From: Pseudisothecium myosuroides
Lineage: Eukaryota > Streptophyta > Bryopsida > Hypnales > Lembophyllaceae
NCBI GenBank assembly: GCA_951799445.1
Contig: OX637288.1
Location: forward strand, 30,049,288 to 30,113,287
Direction: 5' to 3'
Length of the DNA: 64,000 nucleotides
The position numbers were made by a program, and so were the translations under genes. Under the pieces are notes generated by a model that saw nothing but the letters and a program-made list of their open reading frames with translations, did not search any database and was not told the DNA's origin. This document shows, piece after piece, positions 24,357 through 36,162 of the stretch (position 1 is the stretch's first letter; each line of letters begins with the position of its first letter).

Positions 24357-25302
24357 AGTAGTTTAAAGATGGCTCGGTAATCTCAACTATCATTAACGCA
24401 CAAAAATTGGCAGACTCATTAGCATCAGCGTTCTCTAAAGTGGCGAAAATTCGCTCCTGTTCAACCGTAATTTCTGGCGTGCTAAATGTACATAGTAGGA
24501 ATCAGGGCAGAAATGGAGATTTGAGCCATTTTACTACAATCGTGTACAGCAAGATGCAAAACTGCTTATCAGATGAATTTTGGGTTCGCATTCATCCCCT
24601 CCCAATGGAAATTAGGTTTAGTAATAATCTTACTTGGACCTTCGGATTTTAGCTTGCTGGCTCCATCTGCGCCGTTGGATTCGCAGCCGTCAGCTCCCCG
24701 TCGGCTTCACCTTTAGCTCCCTGTCTTCTCCCTGCAACCTGCAGGTTTAGCAGCACATTTGATCAGTTTTCATGGGATTTTGTTGCTCAAGTTTGCGCAA
24801 TCAATTTCTTCTGAATCAATTTGTTGTTCCGCCCTGTTGCTGCTGGTCTGCTGGAACGCCTGGAGCCTTGGACGTTTGGAACTTTTAATGTGCGACACCA
24901 TTTCTTGCTGATCGGCATTCTGCAATTGGAAATTGGGAGCGCCAATTCCTCTTTGGTTTGAAAATTTGAGGGACGTTTCTGTGATTTCTCTCCTGCATTC
25001 TTTCCAATCGGGAAATGTAGGCTGCCTGCAAATGGAGAAGGAAATTCGAATCGGGTTTACGGTTTGGCGCACCCTTCGCAACAAACGTGTGTCATGGACT
25101 GGCCGACTGGGGTGCATTGTGCAATACTGTAATTCCGTTGCAAAATTGGCATATAAGAGAGAGCACGTTCATTAGTCCATCACTTGCTTCCAGTTTCTTT
25201 GCCTTACATTTCAGTTTGCCTTGCATTTGAGTTGGCGATTGTTTTCTGGCTGGTCTGTTTCGTAGGGTTTGAGATTTGGGCGCAGGGCTGCTGTAGTGAG
25301 CG
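24357..25302. other. 5' flank of the hAT transposase
   Basis: No separate gene is supported. The segment from about 24660 to 25300 is richer in G/C than the intergenic background and leads into the transposase ORF, so it is probably the element's 5' untranslated part. hAT terminal inverted repeats and an 8-bp duplication were searched for by eye without success. Confidence 0.35.
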
Positions 25303-28300
25303 ATGGCGCCGAGGTTAAAATTACCGGACAATTTTCGGGTGCGGACGTTTGGATCATCTCGCAATTCTCATGGATTGGGAAAATACTTGCCGGCGAAGGA
25401 GGTAACGCGCATTTCCGAGACGCGATTGACTGAGTCTGTGCCTTCACCTCAGTTTCCTTTGTTGTCGGAGGCAACAATGGTATCGGTGGAAGCTGCTGAT
25501 GCAGCACTCAAATCTGAGGTGTGCGATCAGAAAGAGAAAGTTGCCAAGCCGCGGAAGAGAAGAAAAACTGCTCCAAGTACCGTGACGCAAAGGTGGAAGG
25601 AGGTTTGGACGTGCCGCTTCAAGTGGGCGGAAGGCGAATTTGACGCTGCGGGGAACTTAACTGGCGTTGTCTGCAAAATTTGCACAAGTGTGAGCGGGCG
25701 GAAGAAGATCATTGTCCCGAAAGGAGATAACCTCGAGAAACACGAGGAAAAGCGCTCCTGCCTGTTCGATGGTGAGCCTCTGTCACACTTGAAGAAAGGT
25801 GAGACTTACGTCAAGAAAGACTGCAAACACCTCTAGTTCACTAAGGTTTGGGCGGGGCGACGTTTGGGAGGTGCTGTTGCGGACCAGCTTCTGGTTGGCT
25901 TTGAAGGTGAAGCCACCAGGAAGGTTGTACAGTTCTCAATCTTGTTCCAGGTCTTGAGTTCGGGTAGGCCCATGTGCGATTATGAGCGAGAGCAGCACTT
26001 ATTGAGACACCTTAAGGTGAAGCGAGTTCCTAGAAAACATTGGTCTGAAACCTCAGGTTGGGAGATGAGTGAACACCTTCACGCGAGTGTCATGTCCGCC
26101 CTGAAGCTTGTAGTTCAATCTGCTAGATTTGTGTCCATTAGCGCTGATGAGGTCACTGCAGTTGACAATATATCGTGGATTGGGGTTCATGTGTATGCCG
26201 TCAATTCTTGGGAGAGAGTCCCGCACTTGCTACACCTTTCTTGTGTTTCTGACTGTGGGACTGCAGATCACTTAACTGATGTTATAATGCATGCTTTGCT
26301 TGGCAAGGGAGGGCTCACTCGTGAGCAGATCGCTGGGAAACTGGTATCTTTTGGTGCAGATGGAGTCTCAACTTTTCAAGGACCGAAAACTGGGGTTTCA
26401 ACCCAGATTCGCGAGAAATGGGCTCCGTTTTGTTTGGAAACGAGTTGTGCCAGCCATCGTATCAATCTAGTGGTTGAAACTCTGTCTAACTATCCTATGG
26501 TATCTCATTTGGAGGCCTTGTGTCAGTCTGTGTATTCCTACTTCTGTCGCAGCCACAAACGTCACACTGAGTTACAAAAGCTAGCCGATTTCATGGAAAC
26601 TAAGGGGAATAAGATGGTGAGGAATGTAGACACTCGCTGGATCTCAATGCGGAGCCCAACTCAACGCATTATGTCAGAGTACAAGACGGTGAAGATGGGT
26701 CTTGATCTCTCCTCCAAAAGCAACTGTGCGGCCGCCACCAACTTCGATTACTTGGCCGATGTGGAGGTTCTCTTGTCGCTTGCGTGCTTCATTCCCCTGT
26801 TGAATACGGTTCACTGTCTCATAAAACTCTCCCAATCGCGTGACATCTTCATCTGTGACTTGTTGCAAGCGATTAAGGTGTGCCAGTCTGATTTGGCGAG
26901 GATGTTCATTGATGAATCTTCAACTTTTCTAACGTCTGAGTTCGAGCGGTATCACCAGTTGGTCTCTCTCTCTTGTTCCGAACTGCCTCTGGAGTGGAAG
27001 GAGATGCCAAACCAGCCTGGCACTTGGTACTTGTTTTTGAACTTTGGAGAGACGAGCGTTTTCCTCTGCTGCCATTGCAAGCTCACGAGAAATCAAAAGT
27101 GGGTGACGGAGGAAGATTACTTGGGGATGCAGTCCAACATACAGCGGCAATTTGCTGGTATTTTTTAACTTTGAACCTTTTTTTCTTTTAACTTGCATTT
27201 GTTTTTTCATTTCCAATTTTTTTTGGTGATGTTTTAATTGCTGCAGAGTGCAGAGACTACTGATATGTACTCATCTTGTGTTTCAGGCTGAGCTCCAGGC
27301 CTCCAGGGCCGACTTCTAGCTGTGGTTTTATATGATAATCTTTGTCTTAGTCTGTTTTTGCCTTGTTTGTGCTGAGGTTCGTAGGCTGAGGCTCTAGTCT
27401 CTTTAAGCTGTGGTTCCATGACTTCTTGATGTTGTGGCTCTAGTCTCCTTAAGCTGTGGTTCTGTCACTTTTTGATGCTGTGGCCGACTTCACAGAGTTA
27501 CAAGTGCTTACGTCCTTAGTTGCCGAATGCTTTCAGTATTGAGTTCTAGGCTACTGATTGCTTTCAGTATTGACTATCAGGCTGCCGATTGCTTAAGGTT
27601 TGAGGTTGCAGTACCGATTTCTTAAGGTAGGCTCGAGCTTCAGATAAGTGACAATCTGCTTCATAGTGGCATTTCAGTTCACTAACCACATTGTTTCCAA
27701 CTGGCAGAGATCACCCAATCCCTGTCGGATGAGCTTGATCGGCGTTTTCCGCAGCAAGAGTTACTTGACGCCTTTGGCATAATTTACCCACAATACTGGA
27801 AGCAGCCAGGGGCGGACCAGAGTTTTTCTCACCATTTGACAGTTCTTAAGAATTTCTACTCTCACTCTAAAGTCTTGAATGCAGGCCAGCCACTCTCTGA
27901 AGGATCAGGCAGTTATACTACGTCTGAAATGCTCTCTGCTGCACACCTTGACAACCAGCAGGGGTTGTTCAAGACCACCATGAAAGCTAACTGTGATGCA
28001 GCTTGTTCATTAGCTTCAGATGTGAACCCACTGATCTTGCTTTGGCGGAGTTTGAGCCAGTCCCGGCACTTATGCAAGCTGATATCGGAATACTTTAAGC
28101 TGGCAGAAATTGACTGTTGTCTTGTGCTTGGGTCAGTGGAGGACGAGCGTTGTTTCTCCACGCTCAAATTCTTGAAGTCCTGCTAGAGGAATAGGTTGGG
28201 CAAGCACTTGCCTTTGGTGGTGAGGATGTTTGGTCAAAAGTATTACAGTTTGGAAAATTTCCCATACAAAGAGGTTGTTGAGTCTTGGAAAAATGCCGTG

Positions 28301-28327
28301 AAAGTTGGGCGGCATGGTGACATCTGA
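25303..28327 (+). pseudogene. hAT-superfamily transposase, nearly full length, two in-frame amber stops
   Basis: Exon 1 spans 25303-27157, the intron 27158-27707 (GTATTT...GGCAG) and exon 2 27708-28327, with reading frame preserved across the splice. The N-terminal part is basic, followed by a BED-like zinc-finger region with a C..C pair (VVCKIC, 25666-25683) and a His-rich follow-up. The RNase H-like core has SISADEVTAVD, SFGADGVSTFQG, CASHRINLV and VDTRWISM. Exon 2 carries VEDERCFSTLKFLKS plus RNRLGKHLPLVVRMFGQ, the hAT dimerisation region with its catalytic Glu. In-frame TAG codons sit at 25834-25836 and 28184-28186; otherwise the frame is open. The copy is therefore probably inactive or very recently disabled. 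If the start or splicing differs, a shorter domesticated product is conceivable but unsupported. Confidence 0.82.
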
Positions 28328-29429
28328 TCTGGGGCAGCGTTATCAGTATCCTCCACTTTGACAGTCCTTAGTTTTCATGAGATAAGGCTGGCTTTGCAAC
28401 TCAATTGGTTTTGTGCTTCCTTGACATAAAACTTAACATGGCTTGGACGTGTTTGGCGATGCACACTTGTACAAGGAGGAGGATGGCGTGACAATAGGGT
28501 TCTTCAAATTTGGGGAGGCTCTAGCAGCTTATTTGTTCAGCCTAACTTTGTCTTGTAATGTTATTTGTTTGTTTGGTGGTGTGCAGATCAGTAACACTGC
28601 AGTAGGGCAGACTTGCTATTGCAGCAAGGAGGGTTCAAATCCCTTGTTACTGTTTTGAGTTTGTTTGTGCAATGTGAGAGTGCTTGTCTTTTCTGGTTTC
28701 TGCTTTTGTATGTGCATTGTGAGCTTGAGTTCATTGTGAGTTTGAGTGTGCATTGTAAGTTACAGTTCATTGTGAGTTTGAGTGCCGTTTCAATATTTGT
28801 GTGCTTCTTTTGTGTAATCTGTGTTGTGTACAGTGATCGGAGTTGACTGTTATCTGAGTTATCACTTATGTTGCTTTTGCTCTTGTTTCGAATGTGAATG
28901 TTGTATGCAAGCACATCTCTCTCACTTCCAGATGAACGTTATAAAAATTTGAACATAACAACTGAAACTGCTGAAGGAGAAGGAATTTCGCCATTACCGT
29001 ATAGAATTTGACAACAGTTAGCCGTTTGACACAGCGAAACGGATGAAAAGGAGCTTGCTGCAAACACTAAAATTCTGTCCATGTCACAAATTGCCTTATA
29101 CCAGCAAAACGAAAATTTATTCATAATTCCACCATTTTTAGGCCAAAATATCACGCAGTTTCCACTGCTGCAGCAGAAGTTCGCAGAAAGAGCCAGGCGC
29201 TTCACTGGTAGGTAGCAAACTTGCGAAATAAGGGAAAGCGTTTCCGGAAACGCTGATTAGCATTCTTCAAGCTTTTTATGAGCAACAATAAAAAAAAATT
29301 AAAATTAAAATTTGTGAAAAGCTTGAAGATTTTATTTATATTTTTTTGAAACACATGGACAAATTCCATTGATAAAGGAAAAAGTATACATCTTGAAGAT
29401 TTTATGAGTTCATGAAGGTAGCTAAGATT
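28328..29429. other. 3' flank of the hAT transposase, no gene
   Basis: The stretch 28650-28790 contains a loosely repeated gtgcattgtgagtttgagt motif (about four imperfect copies). The remainder is AT-rich, and no coding frame is convincing. Confidence 0.4.
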
Positions 29430-29632
29430 CACTACAAGAGAAAGGGGTGTTTTAAGTAGTGTCCTAGACATCACGTCTTTTAAGTAACGTCTTTTAAGTA
29501 AGTTTTTAAGTAAAATTTTACTAAAAATATTGTCTTTTTAGTAAAATTTTACTTAAAAACTTACTTAAAAGACGTTACTTAAAAGACATGATGTCTAGGA
29601 CACTACTTAAAACACCCCTTTTTCTTGTAGTG
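29430..29632. mobile_element. palindromic CACTA-type MITE (ATT target)
   Basis: The ends are CACTACAAGAGAAAGGGGTG and CACCCCTTTTTCTTGTAGTG. The whole 203-bp element folds as a near-perfect palindrome through acttaaaagacgt and a taaaattttac core. The three-base duplication ATT flanks it (29427-29429 and 29633-29635). The CACTACAAGAAA terminus and 3-bp duplication are diagnostic of CACTA/EnSpm elements. The near-perfect arms suggest a young insertion. Confidence 0.9.
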
Positions 29633-30297
29633 ATTGCTGTTGTGATTGCTATGGTGCTCAGACACCTTTCAAAAATGAAATATTTGTATATGGATGTTTC
29701 CTATAAACATCTATACAACCAAATTTCTAAAAATTCATCTCTAAGTGGGGAAAGAAATGAAGTTTTTCTATGCAACTATGGCTTAACCCCTAAAAGCTTC
29801 ACCCATCTTAAAAGTGGATGTGTTTTGATCAAAGTTAATTATAACTTTTAGTATATTTATATTTGGTTTTGATTTAAACTTACAGAATGAAGCTTAAGAA
29901 GTTATCTTTGAGTTCAATTTGAAAACTTTGAAAAAGTCCCAAAATTCAATGAGATATTGCAATTAGAAGCTCCATGTGTTAAAATCCAAATAACCAAAAC
30001 TTCTATGTATTTCATTTGTATTTAAAAATAAATAAATTATTTTCAAGTTTGAATAACAAAATATTGTTTCTCATTCTAACCTTCATTTTTGGTCAAATTT
30101 TCAAATTTTTCTAATATGAATTCTAATTCATATAATCTTATGCACATATTTTTATTGTTGTTGTACAAGAATGAACTACTTTTGAATTATATATAAAAAA
30201 CTAATATAATTTTATTTTTTTGCCAAAAATATGTTTAATATTAACATCTATAGTAAAAGGTTTTATTTACATATCAAAATTATCAAAATTTAGTCAA
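29633..30297. other. intergenic AT-rich DNA
   Basis: There is nothing coding here. An orphan piggyBac-like left end, TTAA CCCCTAAAAGC, begins at 29783 without a recognisable partner. Confidence 0.4.
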
Positions 30298-30599
30298 CAT
30301 TAGAGGGGATTTGGGGGCAAGAAAAGGCCAATTAAGGCCTGTTTCCTAGTCTGTCCCCATGCTGTAAACCACGATACGCGTTGTCAAAATAATATTCATT
30401 AATTAATTTTTTTTCAAATCTCATTTTAATAAGAAATAAATAAGAAATAAATAAAAATTCTGAAAATCTGATTTGGCAGTTGTTCGACCATGTCACCCTG
30501 TTGTAGTGGCACAGTTCCAACAGTTGGGAACTCAACACAACTTGTGGGAGAATTTGTAAGAACTCGTAGCCCTTTACAAGACCCAAATTCTCCCTAATG
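30298..30599. mobile_element. CATTAGAG-family foldback MITE
   Basis: It starts CATTAGAGGGGATTTGGG and ends CCCAAATTCTCCCTAATG, 302 bp. A possible four-base duplication TCAA lies at 30294-30297 and 30600-30603. It lies one base from the 8-bp duplication of the next element. Confidence 0.65.
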
Positions 30600-30608
30600 T
30601 CAATTATA

Positions 30609-30809
30609 TATAGGCTAAATTTTAAACTAATAAGTAAACATAAAGGTCATCACAAAGGGGATTTTGGATATAAAAAAGAAAAAATTACTTTAAAACACTT
30701 CACATTGTTCTTCATATCCACTTTTATCTCTTGGAGAAATTTCAAATTAATTGGATTTTTTTGGTTTTATTTATCAATTTATTTTTACTTATTAGTTTAA
30801 AATTTATAG
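30609..30809. mobile_element. hAT-type foldback MITE with 8-bp target duplication
   Basis: Arms read AAATTTTAAACTAATAAGTA on the left and TACTTATTAGTTTAAAATTT on the right. The element is flanked by identical CAATTATA at 30601-30608 and 30810-30817. An 8-bp duplication is typical of hAT insertions, although the terminal bases are not a canonical hAT end. Confidence 0.75.
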
Positions 30810-30817
30810 CAATTATA

Positions 30818-31643
30818 ATTCATTATCAAAAACCTATAGAGATTTTTTACATTGATAGATAATATAGTCTCATGTGACAAAAATATTACATTGAAACTCA
30901 AATATGATTTAAAATGTAAATTTGAATTCAGAAATGAAGTTTGACTACATGGCAATAGAACTAGTTCCTTAGGGTTTAGTCTCCACAGTTATAGTCTCAA
31001 AGAGTTGGTCTCAGTTTACAAGTTTAAGTTGGAAATATTCATCAAGCTCATAAACATGCGTATTAGACTTTGATTTGGTTGCCAGGTAAGGTGAACTATC
31101 CCATTCTAATCCAAATTTCCATTATTAATATCTAGAAAAAGTCCCATTCTAAGTTGTTTGCATTGGAAAAACATAAATACAAATGAAGAAATTATTTGCC
31201 TATTGTATGGAGTTGATTGCACAAAATGAGGTTAACATATATATAGAATGGGTGAAACCTATGCTTAATTACACATGGTCATCAATTCACTCATAGTTAG
31301 CTTCATATCAATGCAAATCAATTCACTATGACAATAGAAGTTAGTAGTTGCTATTGAGGTCATTATGAATTGGATTAGGCATGAAGCCCTACATTAGCTA
31401 TTTTTCTGAAGCTGGCACGCATGTCTTTGGGTTGAAATATGATGCCAAAGGCATCTTCCTTTTATAAATAAACAGACAAAAAAATTGAAAACTATTTTTA
31501 AACTATTTTTTCAATTCTAACATTATTTCTTATTGCTTGTCTGCCATTTGAATTTATTCCCACATTTCTCAAGTAGCAGTATCATATTGCACTAGTCATT
31601 CTGCTTGTAACTTCATATATCTTGCTTTCATCCAGTTTCAAGT
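30818..31643. other. intergenic AT-rich DNA, nothing recognised
   Basis: There is no coding frame of note and no repeat that I could pair with another part of the window. Confidence 0.4.
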
Positions 31644-31960
31644 ATATGGCCAATTTCATTAAAATGGCAGTATTACGTTAATTTGACACTTTTAGCACTT
31701 CAAACCACATAGCCTAAACTATTTTTTCTGTACCTGAATCTATACCAGTACTAGATTTTTGAAATCTACAATTGTTCTAGATATTTGAAATTTATATCAA
31801 TCCTAGATTTTTTAGACCGTGCGATCTGATATCTATAAGAGTCCTAGATTTATAAAATCTATAATTGACCTAGATGTTAGCAATGTAAACTTGTCCTAGA
31901 TATCATGGTCTGAAAATGGCACATGGAATACCGCCATTTTAATGAAATTCGCCATGTATA
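31644..31960. mobile_element. MITE with ATGGSCAATTTCRTTAAAATGGC ends, copy 1
   Basis: The left end atggccaatttcattaaaatggcagtat is matched in reverse by ataccgccattttaatgaaattcgccat. Internal agatttataaaatctata-like blocks recur within the element. The second copy is at 59269-59427 and shares the inner gaaaatggcac and cttggaataccgcc blocks. Confidence 0.65.
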
Positions 31961-32119
31961 TTATGTGTGATCAATTTCTAAAGTTGTTTAGGGTACCTTT
32001 GCTTGCAATATTTTTGTTTTGAATATGACTCCGACATGTTTTGTGCATGCTTGATACTAATAGTTCGTATGCTAAATATTGTATGTGCGTGATTTTTGTA
32101 TTCTTGGAACTAATGTGGC

Positions 32120-32490
32120 ATAAAGTGAAAACACCCAAAACTGTCCCCATTCCCATTCATGTACACTAGATTTTCCTTGGAGTGTCTCTAGACTTTCATT
32201 AAAGTATCCCTAAAAAGTGTCATTAAAGTGTCCCTTCACTTAACTACTATTTGTTGAATGTTGATTTTGTCAAAATTTGGTTTCAGGTCTAGCTATATGA
32301 CGGTTTCAATGATCTAGGGAACTTCAACTTTGAAAATTCACAAAAATTACATACCATATCTGAGTTTTTTTAAAATTTTAAATTCATGATTTTCAATTGC
32401 TAATACTACAAAAGTATCATTTTTAAGAAACGGTACCTCCAACTATGCTGAATTGCTTATTTTAACGTTTTTAGATGTTTCCATTGTAGT
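32120..32490. repeat. dispersed repeat, copy 2 (relative at 20600-20945)
   Basis: This copy is diverged but collinear with 20600-20945 over about 350 bases and in the same orientation. There are no terminal repeats and no coding frame. Confidence 0.5.
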
Positions 32491-32905
32491 TACAGGTTTG
32501 TATCCTATGTGTGTTTTACAAGTCCAGCTTGTACTGCAAGGGCAGGGCAACGGGGTTTTTTTTAGCGATTTTTTCTCAGAAGCGATAAAAAATAAATTCT
32601 AGGAAATCTTTGGCAAATTATTCTTGATTTTCAGTGGATGAAATCTTTAGTTTGCTATCAAATCTTCACATGGTATTGCTCAAAATTGGATGAATGTACA
32701 TCATTTTGGATGAATAAATAAAAATTCATCCATAGATTTCAAGTTTCATCCATTTTATGGATGTAAAGAGCTTCATCCTTTCTGCACTTCCTAAAATAAA
32801 TGGAAAAAAACCCTTGCCGGCTGGGTCCTCAGGGATCCTGGTTCCTGCTAGTTTGATCTTCTTGAGAATGTGTGGTGGACCAAAAAAACGCCAAAAACTT
32901 TGATT

Positions 32906-33222
32906 AAGGTAGGAGGTCCATAAAGCGACCATCTAAGCGCTGAACCTGAATTTTGGGGAGGTAAAACATCTTGAAATATTTTTCAGTAAATTTTCCTTGA
33001 AAGACAAGAAGAAATGGCATCTGGCTCAAGTTGTTTCATATTTTTCAGAGCTTTGTGGAATTAGTTATGAAATTTTGAAGGTGAAAAGCCAAAGGGCTGT
33101 AAAAGCGACCACCTCCTAGAATGTACATCCTTTGTACATTTTGGGAAATTGAAGAAAGCAAAATGTACCTGTGTGTCCTGATCAGTTCAAAATGCCCGGT
33201 CGGAGTTCGAGCCTCCTACCTT
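32906..33222. mobile_element. AAGGTAGGAGG-family MITE (ATT target)
   Basis: It starts AAGGTAGGAGGTCCATAAAG and ends CCTCCTACCTT. It is flanked by ATT at 32903-32905 and 33223-33225 and is 317 bp. Homologous members lie at 63023-63305 and 38970-40300, sharing the block around ttgaaagacaa and gttgtttcatatttttcagagctttg. Confidence 0.75.
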
Positions 33223-33902
33223 ATTCCTAGTGCTGAACTTTGGATTCTGGAACTACTGCAGAACGCGTCTCAAAATGGCAGAACTAACATACTTATATAC
33301 TCTCGAATGTGCTCCGTCAGTCGCCAAGTAGCACATACTCATTTCCATTAGGGGAGGCAACCCATTCCTGATCACCCCCCATTGTAGTTATGTGTACTGT
33401 TCTCTTTTCGTCAATAGTGATTCATTGTGGCACGGTTCCCAACGTAGTTGTGGCTCATAATGATTGGCCACAAGACTCTCGATATTGTAACCACCCCTTG
33501 TCAATTTTGTTTTCAACCCATGGTCGGAAATAGCAAGCCCCATATCACCGGTATGGGAAAAACAGAATCTTCCGCTGAAAAATTCATAGTAATTATATTT
33601 TGAGAAAAAAAAATCTAGAAAATTATGGAAACCTTTTCCGAAATTTATTTCTACACACAGGAAAATTCCCCACCGAAGAAACCCACCCACCCTACAAATA
33701 TGTGTAATTCCTTATTTGATTGGAAATGGGTTGCCTCCCCTACATCGTCAAAAAACATATCGTCCAGACTGACATCAGAAAAGTTGGACCAGATTGTTTT
33801 GGTGCCATTTTGACACCAAAGGCTGCATACAAGTCATTTTAGTGTCATTTTATCCATACAAGGTTGGTACAGAGGTTGGCACCAAATTAACTTAATTGCA
33901 TT

Positions 33903-34560
33903 TCAATGCACCATTGTGGCACCATGTTCACATGCCTTGAAGTTCCTGATGGAACTAACTCGAAGTCGCCAAGTGAGTATGCATTGGAAAAGAAAATTAA
34001 TCGACACTTGCAGCACTAGCTGACCGCAGAGACCTCGCCAGTGCCGCAGACTGGGAGGCCTCGCCGCCCTCGGTGCCCGGAGCCCCTGCAGGAGCGCTTC
34101 GACGTGTGGGTCCTCCGTATCCCCACGTCCGTCCGCGACCAGCGTAGGCACGAAAAAATCTACAGTACCCTGGCGGGCTTTGGTCCAGGTCTCCATTTCA
34201 GTTGATTTGATGAGAGTCGAGTCAGAGCGACGGAGATTCTGGATCTCCTTCAGTTCAGTTTCTTTCCGACTGATGGACTTCCGTTTCGAGGTGCGTGATG
34301 ATGTTCAGGAATCGAGGAGTCTCGCTAGCCAGCCTTCATTTGGCAGCCGGAATTCGAAATTTCGAATCTGCAATTATAAAGGAGTTGCAGCTTTCACTGT
34401 AGAACTGAAGGGGGATCACACTTCAAAAAATCCCTCGCAAACTGAACTCACAACTGAACTCACAACTGAAGTGAAGGCCCTGGTGCTCAAGTTCGGTTCC
34501 CAACTTATTACCATACCCTGCTTTGGCAAGGAATCAATTCGTTGCTGGCGTCGTAATTAA
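33903..34560. other. GC-rich island with weak divergent ORFs
   Basis: The stretch 34010-34260 is strikingly G/C-rich compared with its AT-rich surroundings. On the minus strand an ATG at 34196 opens a frame that reads METWTKARQGTVDFFVPTLV and continues with an Arg/Pro-rich stretch. On the + strand a frame runs 34180-34560 and includes a short repeated ELTTELTTE. Neither product is recognised. The pair overlap head to head, so the island could be a divergent promoter, a gene fragment, or a captured exon. I do not call a gene. Confidence 0.3.
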
Positions 34561-34763
34561 GATACCGATAATACTTGACTGCACAAGTCTTGAATGGACT
34601 CTCAATGCAATCTACGGTGGGCACTGGGCACCCCAAAATGTGGCACTAATTGCTACTGAGCCCTAATTACAGTACTATCATTACACTCATCAAATTTTTA
34701 TATTTTCTTATTTGCAAGTGAAAAGAGGTTCCAACTCACCAAAGAACACGACATTTTGATATT

Positions 34764-35024
34764 AGAGTTATTCGTAAAGTACCCTAAACTGGGGTTTAAA
34801 CCCGTGAGTTTTGTGAAAAAGCCGGTTGAGTTAAAAAAGTCGGAATAAAAGTGGGTATGAAACTTATTTTTCCATCAAAATGGTGCCTAAAAAAGTTTGG
34901 TCCCCATTTTTGAGGTTGTGTGTCATAAGTATCTTGCAAAATTTTTTGACACTTCAACTATAGTTGCCTTCTCAATTTCAGAAAAAGTTCTGCCCAAACT
35001 AGGGAGGACTTTACGAATAACTCT
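34764..35024. mobile_element. MITE with AGAGTTATTCGTAAAGT ends (ATT target)
   Basis: It starts AGAGTTATTCGTAAAGTACC and ends GGACTTTACGAATAACTCT, 261 bp, flanked by ATT on both sides (34761-34763 and 35025-35027). The right duplication copy reads aatATTgtatgc with no insertion, a clean empty site that confirms boundaries and target length. Confidence 0.9.
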
Positions 35025-35162
35025 ATTGTATGCAAAAGTTATGAAGAAACAAAGTTTGGTTCTAAAAGTGTTTCTTCCTTTAGTTGTGTTGTTTAATGCA
35101 ACGGTCACCTCATCATTCCTGAAAAATTTATTTAAAAAAAAATAGTGTTTCTTACACATAGG

Positions 35163-35524
35163 CATTAGAAGAAATATCAGCCCTCTAGAGGGCTGCTCCG
35201 AAGTGATAAGCCAAGCCAAGCTATTTCAGAGCTTGGCTAGTCACTCCAGAACAGTCCCGCAATGAGCAGTCAACTTGGCTGACTACTCGCCGAAACAGTC
35301 AAAAATCACGATTTTTTATTTTTTTTTAATATTTTTTTAAAAATTATATATATATATATATTTTTTTTTAAATTTTTTTACTTGTAAATTTCGGTTCCTA
35401 CGCCACCGCTACAACTGGGCGGGAATAGGGGAAAAACAAAATTTTCAGCCAAAAAAAAGTAAATTTCAGGGTACCTCGGAGGGCTGTGGAGCAGCCCTCC
35501 AGAGGCCCCAAATTTTCTCTAATG
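35163..35524. mobile_element. CATTAGAG-family foldback MITE, 362 bp
   Basis: It starts CATTAGAAGAAATATCAGCC and ends AAATTTTCTCTAATG, with arms continuing through gagggctgctcc. It is homologous to 60221-60524 in reverse orientation, including the cgggaa(t)agggg, ccaccgctacaactg and aatcacgatttttta-type blocks. It is absent from the corresponding position of the right duplication copy (near 37378). Confidence 0.85.
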
Positions 35525-36162
35525 CATAAAATTGATTTTGGAAATGTACACATAATGAAGATGGCAATTTAAAGGTCAGTGGTGTATTTGGGGGTGCCCA
35601 CCTTATCAATTTATGTCTAAATTAAAGGCATCGATGTCAACAAATAAAAGAAAAAAAGAAAAGAAAAGGTTAAGGGGATTGCCCAGACTTTGGCTTATCA
35701 AATACAATAGGGCTAACTTTTCACTATTTTGGAAGTAGAAGTTGAAATTTCTATCATTGGAAGTGCATTCAAAAGTACTTTGGATAGGTACAAGAAAATT
35801 CAAATTTAAATATTAAATAATGAAAATAAACCACTTCATAAGCTAGCTAAAAGACAAAAATTATAGAGAAGATGGCAAATCATATTTACCAATGCACATT
35901 TCACTCCAAATTGCACTAATTTGGAGTGCAAAGTGCATTGGTAAACGAGTGTATTACTCATGAAAATTCACAATAATTGCATATCTTGTCTAATGTTTCA
36001 TTTTTAATATTTTGAAGCCTCATGATTTTCAATTGTTAGTAGAATTAATTGTAAAGTGTGTGCTATGCAAGACTAGAGTTTGAGAAAAATACAAAATGGA
36101 ACTCTTTGAAGCATCCAAATTGGGGTTTGATGGTGTTTGATGCCGTGTTTCTTTTATCACTA

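Noticed and set aside
25834..25836. Amber codon as a programmed read-through or recoding site
   Set aside because: No stimulatory context is evident, and a second amber occurs later; decay is the simpler explanation.
28443..28914. Frames on both strands downstream of the hAT transposase
   Set aside because: They arise from a simple gtgcattgtgag-type repeat and have no domain content.
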